Notes: a model not told the origin generated them from the sequence alone. Shown: positions 6,388 through 13,868, counted from the stretch's first letter. The stretch: 15,346 nucleotides of DNA from Gemmatimonadota bacterium (GCA_026706165.1 JAPOZF010000289.1:1-15346), one strand, 5' to 3'. Program-made: numbers and translations.

Positions 6388-7637
6388 TCCGGTCCCTGCA
6401 CCTCCACCGCCCACTCGCCGCCCCGCATCACCGCCTCCCGGGTGCCGTCCGACAGCACCCCGTCTATATCCATCTCTCCCGAGCCGATCATGAAGTCGAC
6501 GTGCACGACGCTGAGGTTCCCGCCCGCCGCGGAGAACTCCTCCTCCTCCATGGCGGCGCCGTCCTCGAGGCAGACGTTGTACGCCTGCCCGAGGGCGACG
6601 TGGCTCGAGGCGTTCTCGTCGAACAGGGTGTTGTAGAACAGCCGCCCGGACCGCGAGACCGGGGAGCTGTCGGGAACCAGGGCGATCTCCCCCAGCCTCG
6701 CGGCGCCGTCGTCGGTGTCCAGCAGGTTGCGCAGGATATCCTCCCCCTGCCCGGCGGACGCCTCGACGATGCGGCCTTCGGCGAAGGTGACGGAGAAGTC
6801 CTCGATCAGGGAGCCCCCGTAGTTCAGCGGCTTGGTCGAGCGCACCCTGCCGTCGGTGCGGCGGCAGTGGGGCATGGTGAACACCTCCTCGGTCGGGATG
6901 TTGGGAACGAAGACCGTCCCGGCGGAGCTGCGGTCGATGCCGCCGCGCCAGACGTGCCCTTCCGGCAGGCCGACGGTCAGGTCGGTGCCGGGAGCGCGGT
7001 AGTGGAGCGAGGAGTAGGCATTCTCCGTCAGCAGCTTGCGCCGCCTTTCGAGGCGGTCGATGTGCTCCTTCCAGGCCGCGGCCGGATCGCCGGCGTCGAC
7101 GCGGCACATGCGGAAGATCGCATCCCACAGCAGGCCGACCCGGTCCGCCGCGGGGGCCTCGGGAAAGACGCGGGCCGCCCAGGGGGGCACGGCCGCCGAG
7201 ATCACGCACCAGTTGACGGCCATGCGGGTGATATAGTCGAGCAGTGGCCGCGATTGCTCCGAGGCGATCCTGCGGGTCAGCGAGACCAGCTCCGGGTCCT
7301 GGCCCTTCAGCAGGTCGGGGTCGTCGCCGGTCACGCGCAGGAAGGCGTCCCCTTCCCTGGCGCGCCCGGCAAGCCCCTCGACCTGCCATGACGGGTACTC
7401 CTCGAACGAGTCGCGCGCCGCGTGCTCGAAGCGGATCAGCTCGAGCTGCTCGTCCCCGTAGTGGACGTCGACGTAGCGGCAGCCGAGGTCGTAGGCCGAG
7501 GCGGCCACGGCGCGGACCAGCTCCGCGGCGGCGACCGGGGCGCGGACGATCAGCCGTTGATCCGGCTGCAGGTTGAGTCCGACCCGCACCGCCAGCTCGC
7601 CGTATTTCTTCAGGTTGCTCTCGAAATCGCCGGGCAT
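6378..7637 (-). CDS. Aminopeptidase, peptidase family M29 (AmpS/AmpT type)
   Basis: This 419-residue metallo-aminopeptidase would remove N-terminal amino acids from peptides in the cytoplasm. The M29 dinuclear metal site is recognisable: IPTEEVFTMPH (247-257, acidic ligand and His), LGEIALV (315-321, Glu317), ENASSHVALGQAY (341-353, His346), and VVHVDFMIGS (377-386, His379 and Asp381). The N-terminal Rossmann-like half (residues about 10-130, LIVRAPVAAAELVRAVAASAY) is also typical. The length fits the family's roughly 410 residues. The ATG at 7637 is preceded by AAAGGAAG at good spacing. It converges with the dehydrogenase gene with a 10-nt overlap and sits behind a long upstream non-coding region. 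No signal peptide is seen. Confidence in the family is high. Peptide preference is unknown. Confidence 0.93.
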   Translation of the reverse strand: MPGDFESNLKKYGELAVRVGLNLQPDQRLIVRAPVAAAELVRAVAASAYDLGCRYVDVHYGDEQLELIRFEHAARDSFEEYPSWQVEGLAGRAREGDAFLRVTGDDPDLLKGQDPELVSLTRRIASEQSRPLLDYITRMAVNWCVISAAVPPWAARVFPEAPAADRVGLLWDAIFRMCRVDAGDPAAAWKEHIDRLERRRKLLTENAYSSLHYRAPGTDLTVGLPEGHVWRGGIDRSSAGTVFVPNIPTEEVFTMPHCRRTDGRVRSTKPLNYGGSLIEDFSVTFAEGRIVEASAGQGEDILRNLLDTDDGAARLGEIALVPDSSPVSRSGRLFYNTLFDENASSHVALGQAYNVCLEDGAAMEEEEFSAAGGNLSVVHVDFMIGSGEMDIDGVLSDGTREAVMRGGEWAVEVQGPDQS

Positions 7638-8141
7638 TCGGGACTTCCTTTCAGATGACAGTCAGTCGATGGAGTTGCTTTTCCGGCCGAGGCCCATGAG
7701 CCGCCGAGACGGGGGGCGGCCGTCGAATCGCAGAGAATCGGGAAGGTTGCCCACCTCTTCCGCCTGCCTCGAGGCCGGGGACGCATGGCCCTTCACCGGA
7801 TCTTACAAGGTAATGGTTGTGCAGCAGCTCTCACCGGGAGGACCGCAGACGGCCGCGCTTCCCTTTCTCCAGACCGGTTGGTTGTTCCGTCCGCTTCCTG
7901 CCAGCCCGTTGGAAAAGCCCATCCGGGCTGCGGCGGGCTCTGGGGGCCGTAGCCGGCGTTGCGCTTCCTCCCCGAATCCCTCGGTTCGGTCGCGCGCTTT
8001 GCCTTCGACACCACCATGCCTCGGCCTCGCCTTCAGAGCAACTTTATCACCGGGCTGTTACGACATGGCCCGCGCCTGCGGCGATCCGGTTATTCCTGCG
8101 CGAACGAACCGTAACGCCAGCCAGCCATTGGAGGAGGAACC
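7638..8141. other. Long intergenic region between divergent genes, no convincing gene
   Basis: These 504 bp separate the divergent aminopeptidase and SDR genes. Frames are open on both strands because of the GC content, but none gives a protein I recognise or has a good ribosome-binding site. Visible structure is limited to a small perfect hairpin AGCCC-ATCC-GGGCT at 7916-7929 without a T-tract. A locally more AT-rich patch (about 8035-8065) could house a promoter for the SDR gene. The region is long for this compact window, so a regulatory RNA, a leader or a dispersed intergenic repeat is possible, though nothing in the sequence proves it. Confidence 0.35.
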
Positions 8142-8882
8142 ATGACTGCAGACGGACGCACACTCGAAGGCAAGGTGGCCGTCGTCACCGGGGCGGGCCG
8201 CGGCATCGGCCGGGCCATCGCCGCCGGGTACGCCGCGGCGGGGGCCGCGGTGGTCTGCGCCGCCCGCACCCGGACGCAGGTTGAGGAAACGGTCGCGGCC
8301 ATCTCCGAATCCGGGGGCCGCGCCATCACCGTTCCGACTGACGTCACCCGGGAGGAGGAGGCCGGCCGCCTGATGCGCGGCGCCGTGGAGGCGTTCGGGG
8401 GCCTCGACATCCTCGTCGCCAACGCCGGGACCAACGCCTCCGGTCCGGTCGAGGGCAGCGACCCGCAGGCATGGTGGCGCGTGCTCGAGGTCAACCTGCT
8501 CGGCGCCTACGTGTGCGCCCGCGCCGCCATCCCGCACCTGAGGGCGCGGGGGTCGGGCAAGATCATCACCATCGGTTCGGGGATGGGGCAGCGGGCCTGC
8601 GCGGGGGACTCGGCGTACTGCTGCTCGAAGGCCGGCCTGTCGATGCTGACCCGGGTGCTGGCCGCGGAGCTCTCGGAGCACGAAATCAGCGTCAACGAGC
8701 TGATCCCCGGCCCGGTGGCCACCGCCCTGAACCCCGCCGCCCCGGGCAGTATCTCGCGGTTCGGGGTCATCGAGTGGAACAAGAAACCGGAGGACGTCGT
8801 TCCCCTGGCCCTCTTCCTGGCGGCCCAGCCGGCCCCCGGCCCGACGGGCCAGAAGTTCAGCCTCGCGCGGCGCGACCTGTAG
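8142..8882 (+). CDS. SDR family NAD(P)-dependent oxidoreductase (FabG-like)
   Basis: This is a classical short-chain dehydrogenase/reductase of 246 residues. The cofactor loop TGAGRGIG lies at 16-23, NAG at 94-96 and the structural Asn118 in EVNLLGAY. The catalytic Ser146 sits in ITIGSGMG, with Tyr159 and Lys163 in YCCSK. An Arg after the second strand (CAARTRTQ, 39-46) leans towards NADP(H) preference (inference). The C-terminus SLARRDL ends in the RRDL seen in several SDR subgroups. The ATG at 8142 is preceded by a strong GGAGGAGG site. It stands alone on the plus strand with no biosynthetic neighbours, so assigning it to fatty-acid synthesis would be unjustified. It could equally reduce a sugar, polyketide or xenobiotic carbonyl. 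Confidence 0.93.
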   Translation: MTADGRTLEGKVAVVTGAGRGIGRAIAAGYAAAGAAVVCAARTRTQVEETVAAISESGGRAITVPTDVTREEEAGRLMRGAVEAFGGLDILVANAGTNASGPVEGSDPQAWWRVLEVNLLGAYVCARAAIPHLRARGSGKIITIGSGMGQRACAGDSAYCCSKAGLSMLTRVLAAELSEHEISVNELIPGPVATALNPAAPGSISRFGVIEWNKKPEDVVPLALFLAAQPAPGPTGQKFSLARRDL

Positions 8883-9036
8883 AGAGGTGTCGCCCCGGTG
8901 CCGGCCGCGACTCGGGGGCTCCAGGGTTATGTGCCCCCGGCCACCCGCTTCGAAGCCGGTCTCAAGCCCGGGGCGTCAAGGTTCCTCCAAGGGCCGCGCC
9001 AATTCCATTAGCCCGGCCCCCAACCGCACGGGAGGC

Positions 9037-9660
9037 TCAGCCCTGCTGTTCGAGGGAACGCCTCAGATGTTCCAGCAGGTCCTCGGCCGCCCCCGCCTCG
9101 CTGTCGGGGGCGAGCTTCCGGTAGCGCGAAAGGGCGTCGATGGCGAGCTCGAACTCCTCGTCGATCGCCAGCACGAGGCCGAGGTTGAAGTAGATGTTGC
9201 GGAACTCCGGCTCGATCTCGGCAGCCAGCTCGTAATGGACGCGGGCGGGCCGGTACTCCTCGGTGTCGAAGTAGAGGTTGGCGAGGTTGTAGTGAGATTC
9301 CCAGTGCTGCTGGTCGTGCTTGAGGGCGTTGCGGAAGCAGCCGAATGCCTGCTCGACGCCGCCCGCCTTGGACTCGATCACTCCGAGGTTGCAGTAGGCG
9401 TCCGGCACCGAGTCCCCTTCGGCGACCGCGGTTTCGTAGAGCCGGCGGGCAGCCCCCTCGTCGCCGCCGTCCTCGAGCGCCAGGGCCTCCTCGAACGGCC
9501 CGGGCCCCGCCGCCGCCGGGAACTCGATCAGCTTGCCGCCGCCCCCGGCAAACAGGTCGAGCTGGCTCCTGTCCCTGCGGTCCCGCTTGCGGACGCGCTC
9601 GTACCCGAACTTCGAGGGCCGGCGCGCCTTCGCCGCGGGGAAGGGAAGCAGCTTGCTCAT
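9037..9660 (-). CDS. TPR-repeat protein with basic N-terminus and a beta-clamp-binding-like motif
   Basis: The protein has 207 residues. Residues 1-50 are basic and probably disordered (KARRPSKFGYERVRKRDRRDR) and contain QLDLF at 33-37. That is a perfect match to the consensus pentapeptide QL(S/D)LF by which DNA polymerases, MutS/MutL and other proteins bind the bacterial sliding clamp. A short sequence KLLPFPAA (3-10) recurs as KLIEFPAA (43-50). From about 55 to 190 there are roughly four tetratricopeptide repeats (for example DAYCNLGVIESKAG, ESHYNLANLYFDTEEY, NIYFNLGLVLAIDEEF), which normally form a protein-binding solenoid. It lies 134 bp downstream of ku on the same strand. A GGAGG precedes the ATG at a rather long 12-nt spacing. 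Function is unknown. A clamp-tethered scaffold linked to end joining is a hypothesis. Confidence 0.85.
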   Translation of the reverse strand: MSKLLPFPAAKARRPSKFGYERVRKRDRRDRSQLDLFAGGGGKLIEFPAAAGPGPFEEALALEDGGDEGAARRLYETAVAEGDSVPDAYCNLGVIESKAGGVEQAFGCFRNALKHDQQHWESHYNLANLYFDTEEYRPARVHYELAAEIEPEFRNIYFNLGLVLAIDEEFELAIDALSRYRKLAPDSEAGAAEDLLEHLRRSLEQQG

Positions 9661-9794
9661 CTGTCCGACTCGCCTCCGGACCGCCGACTCAGAAGGCTGC
9701 CGGCATGCCGTTCCGCATATTCCCTGGAATTCATACGCCGAGACCTCGCAACGCTGCTCCTTCGATCCGGCAGGTTGTTCCCCGGGACCGCCAA

Positions 9795-10694
9795 TCAGGC
9801 CACCTTCCTCGCCTTGGCCGCCGGCTTCTTCGCCGCCTTCTTCTTTGCGGGCGCCTTCTTTTTCGGCTTCGCCCTGGCTGCCGCCTTCTCTCCCTCGGCC
9901 CGCTTCATCGGCTTCTTCTCGGTCTTCGCCTGCTCGATGCTCTCCTTGAGGGCGGACATGATGTCGACCACCGGCTTGACCTCCTCGGCGACGGCGACAA
10001 TCTCCTGGCCCTCGACCTTGGCGTCGATCAGCTCCTTCACCGCCTCGCGGTAGGTGTCCTTCATCTCGATGTCGGAAAACGAGGTCGTCATCGAGTCGAC
10101 GAGGCTCTGCGCCAGCTTCAGCTCCTCGGCGGCGACGTCGACCTCCTGGATCTCGGGGACGTCGCCGATGCTGCGCAGGAACTCCGGGTAGCGGACCTTG
10201 TAGATGACGAGCCCGCCCTCCTGCTGGCCGATCAGCACCATGTCCTCGCGGTCGCGCATCACCACCTTGCCGACGCCGACCTTGCCGCTGGCCTCCAGGG
10301 CCCCCGCCAGCAGGCCGTACACCTTCTTTGCGACCTCGCCGTCCGGCCCGGCGAAATAGGGGGTGTCGTAGAGCATCTGGTCGACCTCTTCGGCGTCGAC
10401 GAACCCCTCGATCTCGATGATCCGGGTGCTGGCGAGCTTGAGCTTCTGCAGGTCCTCGTCCTCGATGATGACGTACTCGTCAGGGGCGTACTCGTACCCC
10501 TTGACGATGTCGTGGTTGCTCAGGGCTTCGCCGCAGCTCTTGCACTTCTTGTCGTAGCCGACGCGGCCGTTGTCCTCCTTGTGCATCTGGTTGAAGCGGA
10601 TGCTCGACCCCGAGTCGACGGCGTTGTACAGCCGCACCGGGATCGTCACCATCGAGAACCTGATGTGCCCCTTCCACAAAGATCGCATGTTCAC
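9795..10694 (-). CDS. ku: Non-homologous end-joining protein Ku
   Basis: This is a bacterial Ku homologue of 299 residues. It should form a homodimeric ring on double-strand break ends and recruit LigD. The start MRSLWKGHIRFSMVTIPVRLYNA-type segment, the FNQMHKEDNGRVGYDKKC region and the core through about residue 255 are characteristic. A single CKSCGE (CxxC) pair is present. The last 40 or so residues form a low-complexity Lys/Ala/Pro tail (KPKKKAPAKKKAAKK), like the extended tails of other bacterial Ku proteins that bind DNA. The GTG at 10694 is chosen because AGGAGG stands 6 nt upstream. The ATG two codons later is the alternative. The gene follows ligD by 41 bp on the same strand, so the two almost certainly form an operon. 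Confidence 0.97.
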   Translation of the reverse strand: MNMRSLWKGHIRFSMVTIPVRLYNAVDSGSSIRFNQMHKEDNGRVGYDKKCKSCGEALSNHDIVKGYEYAPDEYVIIEDEDLQKLKLASTRIIEIEGFVDAEEVDQMLYDTPYFAGPDGEVAKKVYGLLAGALEASGKVGVGKVVMRDREDMVLIGQQEGGLVIYKVRYPEFLRSIGDVPEIQEVDVAAEELKLAQSLVDSMTTSFSDIEMKDTYREAVKELIDAKVEGQEIVAVAEEVKPVVDIMSALKESIEQAKTEKKPMKRAEGEKAAARAKPKKKAPAKKKAAKKPAAKARKVA

Positions 10695-10735
10695 GCTACA
10701 CCTCCTGTCGCTTGCGGGCGCGCGTCGGCGCCCCG

Positions 10736-13078
10736 CTACTGTTCCGGTTCCATGTCGGGACGCAGGCGAACGAACACGGGCTCGCGCAGCGTCCCTATGT
10801 TGGTCAACGACGCGTACTCCACCTCGCAGTACAGCCGCGGTTCGATCCAGGTGGTCTGCGCGTCGTCCAGCGGTTTTTCATCGATCGGCCGTTGCTCACT
10901 CTCTTCGAGCTGACGGAGAACTTTCATCACCGAGGTCATGGTTTTTGCGTCGAAGCCGGTGCCGACCTTGCCGAGGTAGTCGAGGCCCGGGCCGTTGCCG
11001 TTGGGGGTCGCCAGGTGCAGGGCTCCGAACTGGCTCTTGCGGTCCCCCTTGCCCGCGGTGTAGCCGACCACCAGGCACTCCATGGTCCGCCGCACCTTGA
11101 TCTTCAGCCACCTGTCGGAGCGTTTTCCCGGAAGATACGGGGCCTCCCGCAGCTTCGCCACGATCCCCTCCAGCCCGGCCTGCCGCGTCGCCTCGAACAG
11201 GGCGTGCCCGTCGGCGACCACCTCGCTGACCCGGTACGGGGACTCCGGCTTGAGGGCGCTCTCCAGCCACTCCCGGCGCCGGTCGAGGGGCTCGTCGACG
11301 ACCGGCCGCCCGTCGAGGTAGAGGCAGTCGAACAGGTAGCAGTGGGCGGGGTGGCGCTGCCGCGCCTTCTCGATGCCGCGCTCGCCGCGCGCGTGCAGGC
11401 GCCCCACCGCGTCGGTGAAGACCGGCCGGCCCTGATCGTTCAGGCAGACGATCTCGCCGTCGAACAGGGCCGACGAGGCGCGGAAAGCCTCCTCGGGCAG
11501 CAGCAGCTCGGGGAAGTGCCCGGTGACGTCGCGGCGGCTGCGGGTGCGGATGCGCACCTCCCCCTCGTCGACGGCGATCGAGGCGCGGATGCCGTCCCAC
11601 TTCAGCTCGTACAGGTAGTCGCCGCGGTCGGGCACCTCGCCGCGGTTCTCGGCCAGCATCGGCTCGACGAACTCCTCGAGCCAGTCGACCTGCGGGTTGT
11701 CGAGGCGCTCGAGCAGCCAGTCCTTGCCGCGGGTGTTGATCAGCCGGAACTCGGCGCTCAGCTCGGGGCTCTGCAGGCGGAAGTAGAAACTGTCCTTCTT
11801 GTCGTTGGTGACCTCGTAGCGGCCGAGGGCGTACACCCACATCGGGCCGGCGCCGTACTCCCCCTTGGGGATGCGCCCCTCGAAGGTGAGGTACTCCAGC
11901 GGGTGGTCCTCGACCTGGACCGCCAGCCTCTTGATGCCCGGCCGCGGCGGCAGACCCTTGGGCACCGCCCAGGACTTGAGCACCCCGTCCCGCTCGAGGC
12001 GCAGGTCGTAGTGCAGGCGGGAGGCGTGGTGGCGGTGGACGACGAAGGCGTTGCCGTCCCCGCCCTCTACCTCCGGGGCCGGCTCCGGGGTCTTTTCGAA
12101 GCTGCGCCTGCCGGCGTAGGACTCGAGCTGGTCCGGGGTCTTGTGGGTTCTCGATTTTGCCGGGGTCCGCTTCTTCTTCGCCGGTTTGCGGTCGGTGTGG
12201 AGACGCACGGCGTAGGCCCCCATCCCCTCCCACGGGTCTCCCTCGCTCAGCACCTTGTCGGCGGCGGTGCGCAGGTTGTACTCCCCCGGGTCGCCGAGCT
12301 GCTCCAGCTCTTCCCACGTAAGCGGCATCGACACCGGGGCGCCGGCGGAGCCGCGCACGCTGTAGGCGGCGACGATGGTCTGCGCCGGGCGGTTGCGGAA
12401 CACGTCGACCAGCACCTTGCCCTGGCGCGCCTCCTTCTTGATGTGCAGGGTCGTCACCGCGGAGTGGGCGCGGACGAACGGCTGGAACATCCTCCTGGCC
12501 GCGGCGAACACCGTATCGAAATCCCACTTCGGCTCGATCGGGGCCACCACGTGAATCCCCTTGCGGCCGGTGGTTTTCGCGAACGGGTGGTAGCCGTGCG
12601 ACTCGAGGTGCTCCCTGACCCGGAAGGCGAGCTCGACGACGTCGGGGAACGGGTACCCTTCCGGGGGATCGAGGTCGACGACGAAGTAGTCGGGGTTGTC
12701 GAAGCGGGGCCGCCGCGAGTGCAGGTGGTGGACCTCGATGCAGGCGTGGTTGGCGATCCAGACCATCGATGCCTCGTCCGAGGCGAGCACGTAGTCGAGG
12801 GAGTCGCCCGGTTCTCCGATCACCTCGTGATCGAGCCACGCCGGCGCCCACTTGGGGCGGTTCTTCTGGAAGAAGCTCTCGCCGTCGATGCCGTCGGGGT
12901 AGCGCACGAACGAAAGCGGCCGTCCCCTCAGATGGGCGAGGATGGTCGGGGCGATCTTCAGGTAATACTCGATCAGCTCCGCCTTGAGGATGCCGTCATG
13001 CGGCCACAGCACCTTGTCGAGGTTGGAGATCTCGAGCTTGTGCTTGCCGACCTGGGTCAGCTGTGCTTTTCTCGGCAT
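10736..13078 (-). CDS. ligD: Multidomain NHEJ DNA ligase LigD (polymerase - phosphoesterase - ligase)
   Basis: This 780-residue protein has three domains. Residues about 10-295 are the AEP-type primase/polymerase, with VVDLDPPEG (133-141, metal-binding Asp135 and Asp137), GRKGIHVVAP (171-180) and the third Asp225 in LVDVFRN. Residues about 340-470 are the 3'-phosphoesterase, with HRHHASRLHYDLRLE (348-362) and EDHPLEY (390-396). Residues about 485-775 are the ATP-dependent ligase, with the adenylated Lys493 in ELKWDGIRA, LFDGEIV (539-544), EGIVAK and WLKIKVRR. The POL-PE-LIG order is that of mycobacterial LigD rather than the PE-LIG-POL order of Pseudomonas. A Lys-rich linker (299-308) joins the first two domains. 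It fills, trims and seals ends held by Ku, whose gene follows 41 bp downstream. No clear Shine-Dalgarno is seen before the ATG at 13078. Confidence 0.98.
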   Translation of the reverse strand: MPRKAQLTQVGKHKLEISNLDKVLWPHDGILKAELIEYYLKIAPTILAHLRGRPLSFVRYPDGIDGESFFQKNRPKWAPAWLDHEVIGEPGDSLDYVLASDEASMVWIANHACIEVHHLHSRRPRFDNPDYFVVDLDPPEGYPFPDVVELAFRVREHLESHGYHPFAKTTGRKGIHVVAPIEPKWDFDTVFAAARRMFQPFVRAHSAVTTLHIKKEARQGKVLVDVFRNRPAQTIVAAYSVRGSAGAPVSMPLTWEELEQLGDPGEYNLRTAADKVLSEGDPWEGMGAYAVRLHTDRKPAKKKRTPAKSRTHKTPDQLESYAGRRSFEKTPEPAPEVEGGDGNAFVVHRHHASRLHYDLRLERDGVLKSWAVPKGLPPRPGIKRLAVQVEDHPLEYLTFEGRIPKGEYGAGPMWVYALGRYEVTNDKKDSFYFRLQSPELSAEFRLINTRGKDWLLERLDNPQVDWLEEFVEPMLAENRGEVPDRGDYLYELKWDGIRASIAVDEGEVRIRTRSRRDVTGHFPELLLPEEAFRASSALFDGEIVCLNDQGRPVFTDAVGRLHARGERGIEKARQRHPAHCYLFDCLYLDGRPVVDEPLDRRREWLESALKPESPYRVSEVVADGHALFEATRQAGLEGIVAKLREAPYLPGKRSDRWLKIKVRRTMECLVVGYTAGKGDRKSQFGALHLATPNGNGPGLDYLGKVGTGFDAKTMTSVMKVLRQLEESEQRPIDEKPLDDAQTTWIEPRLYCEVEYASLTNIGTLREPVFVRLRPDMEPEQ

Positions 13079-13115
13079 CGGCGGCGGTTCGGTCCGGGGC
13101 GATAAATTGGAGCGG

Positions 13116-13164
13116 TAACTGATTCAGGGACATAAAGATAATACCTGGAACCCGGTTTCAGTTA
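13116..13164. repeat. Wide inverted repeat TAACTGA ... TCAGTTA between ligD and the toxin-antitoxin genes
   Basis: TAACTGA at 13116-13122 is the exact reverse complement of TCAGTTA at 13158-13164, with a 35-nt AT-rich centre that contains the candidate ligD promoter. It may be a pair of regulator half-sites controlling the divergent region. Seven-base arms this far apart can also arise by chance. Confidence 0.3.
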
Positions 13165-13165
13165 A
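13138..13165 (-). promoter_or_regulatory. Candidate promoter of the ligD-ku operon
   Basis: On the minus strand TTAACT (13165-13160) is followed after 16 nt by TATTAT (13143-13138). These match the sigma-70 -35 and -10 consensus at 4 of 6 and 5 of 6 positions. Transcription would begin near 13131, leaving a leader of about 50 nt before the ligD ATG at 13078. The region is AT-rich against a GC-rich background, which supports a regulatory role, but the host's promoter rules are unknown. Confidence 0.4.
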
Positions 13166-13171
13166 TGCCTT

Positions 13172-13195
13172 CGACCTGCCGCCGGCATCAGGTCG
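13172..13195. promoter_or_regulatory. Inverted repeat CGACCTG-N10-CAGGTCG, candidate operator of the toxin-antitoxin module
   Basis: Perfect 7-bp arms (13172-13178 and 13189-13195) with a 10-nt centre lie about 87 bp upstream of the antitoxin start. Toxin-antitoxin operons are usually repressed by the antitoxin through such palindromes. A TATATT (13216-13221) just downstream could be the -10 box, although no -35 is recognisable. It is not followed by a T-run, so a terminator is less likely. Confidence 0.35.
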
Positions 13196-13281
13196 TAGCG
13201 GCGCCATCGCCATCCTATATTCTCATGACCGGGCGCTGTTCCAATTGCCGTTCGAACCCCTTGCGGATGGAGAAACCCACG

Positions 13282-13509
13282 ATGACCAGGCTTCTGGAAG
13301 AGGCGTTCAGGAAAGCTTCCGAACTGCCGGAAGAGAGACAGGACTTCATCGGCCGCATGTTGCTCTTGGTCGTGAGCGAAGGAGGAGCCTTCTCCAAGCT
13401 GACGGACGAGCAGATCGCCGAGGTGAGAAGGTCCCTTGTGGAAGCGGAAGCGGGGGAATTCGCCTCGGACCAAGCGGTGAGGGAACTGTATGAGAAGCAC
13501 GGGGCATGA
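13282..13509 (+). CDS. ParD-like / addiction-module antitoxin
   Basis: This is a small acidic protein of 75 residues beginning MTRLLEEAFRKASELPEERQDFIGR. The start LLEEAF-KASELPEE is characteristic of antitoxins paired with ParE/RelE-superfamily toxins. The C-terminal part, GEFASDQAVRELYEKHGA, resembles the toxin-wrapping tail of such proteins. I chose the ATG at 13282 because GGAG lies 9 nt upstream and the product then begins where the family begins. An in-frame ATG at 13267 (five residues more) is the alternative. Its stop overlaps the toxin start in an ATGA arrangement at 13506-13509, so the pair is translationally coupled. It should neutralise the toxin and repress the operon. Specific family (ParD or DUF-type) is not certain. 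Confidence 0.8.
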   Translation: MTRLLEEAFRKASELPEERQDFIGRMLLLVVSEGGAFSKLTDEQIAEVRRSLVEAEAGEFASDQAVRELYEKHGA

Positions 13510-13778
13510 GGCTCCGGTACACCGCAACCGCCCTTGCTCATCTCGACGAGATCGGCGCACGCATCCATGAGGACAACCCTCGAGCTGCCGAGCGGGTTTT
13601 CCACAGAATCAGGAAACACCATCGAGAATTTGGCGGTTTTTCCCCTAATGGGGCATCCCGGACATGTCGACGGGACACTGGAGTCGTCGTTCCCGGACTT
13701 CCCTACATCGTGGTCTACCGGTTAACGGAAGACGAGGTCCATGTCTTGAGCGTCTTCCATGGCGCCCGAGACCGCTAA
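13506..13778 (+). CDS. ParE/RelE-superfamily toxin, probably damaged by two compensating frameshifts
   Basis: The product is 90 residues. The beginning (MRLRYTATALAHLDEIGARIHEDNPRAAE segment, 1-29) and the end (VVPGLPYIVVYRLTEDEVHVLSVFHGARD) are textbook ParE-type. Residues 37-59, between RIR and VVPGLP, do not fit the family. The neighbouring frame over 13617-13683 reads TIENLAVFPLMGHPGHVDGTLE, which is exactly the missing family segment. An extra base near 13614-13616 (an A-run) and a lost base near 13681-13684 would explain it, and the overall length stays at 90. The toxin of this ATGA-coupled pair may therefore be inactive or altered. Intact relatives poison gyrase (ParE) or cleave mRNA (RelE). 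Sequencing or assembly errors are an alternative explanation. Confidence 0.85.
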   Translation: MRLRYTATALAHLDEIGARIHEDNPRAAERVFHRIRKHHREFGGFSPNGASRTCRRDTGVVVPGLPYIVVYRLTEDEVHVLSVFHGARDR

Positions 13779-13868
13779 TCCACTGAGCCTCCTTTCAACT
13801 CATTCAGCATCCCTGCATAACGCAGGATTCCTCCGTCCCCAAAGCAATCCCACCTTGATGCCCCGGGC

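Noticed and set aside
5637..7391. Long plus-strand frame spanning the dehydrogenase 3' half and opposite the M29 gene
   Set aside because: It is extremely Arg/Gly-rich and crosses two well-supported genes out of frame, so it is a compositional artefact.
10712..13105. Very long open frame (about 797 codons) on the plus strand opposite ligD
   Set aside because: The minus-strand LigD has all catalytic motifs. The antisense frame is Val/Ala/Gly/Arg-rich with no domain and is a by-product of high GC codon use.
13165..13281. Longer start for the antitoxin
   Set aside because: The extra residues (Cys/Arg/Pro-rich) do not fit the family and would read through the candidate operator. The start at 13282 has a GGAG site and fits the family N-terminus.
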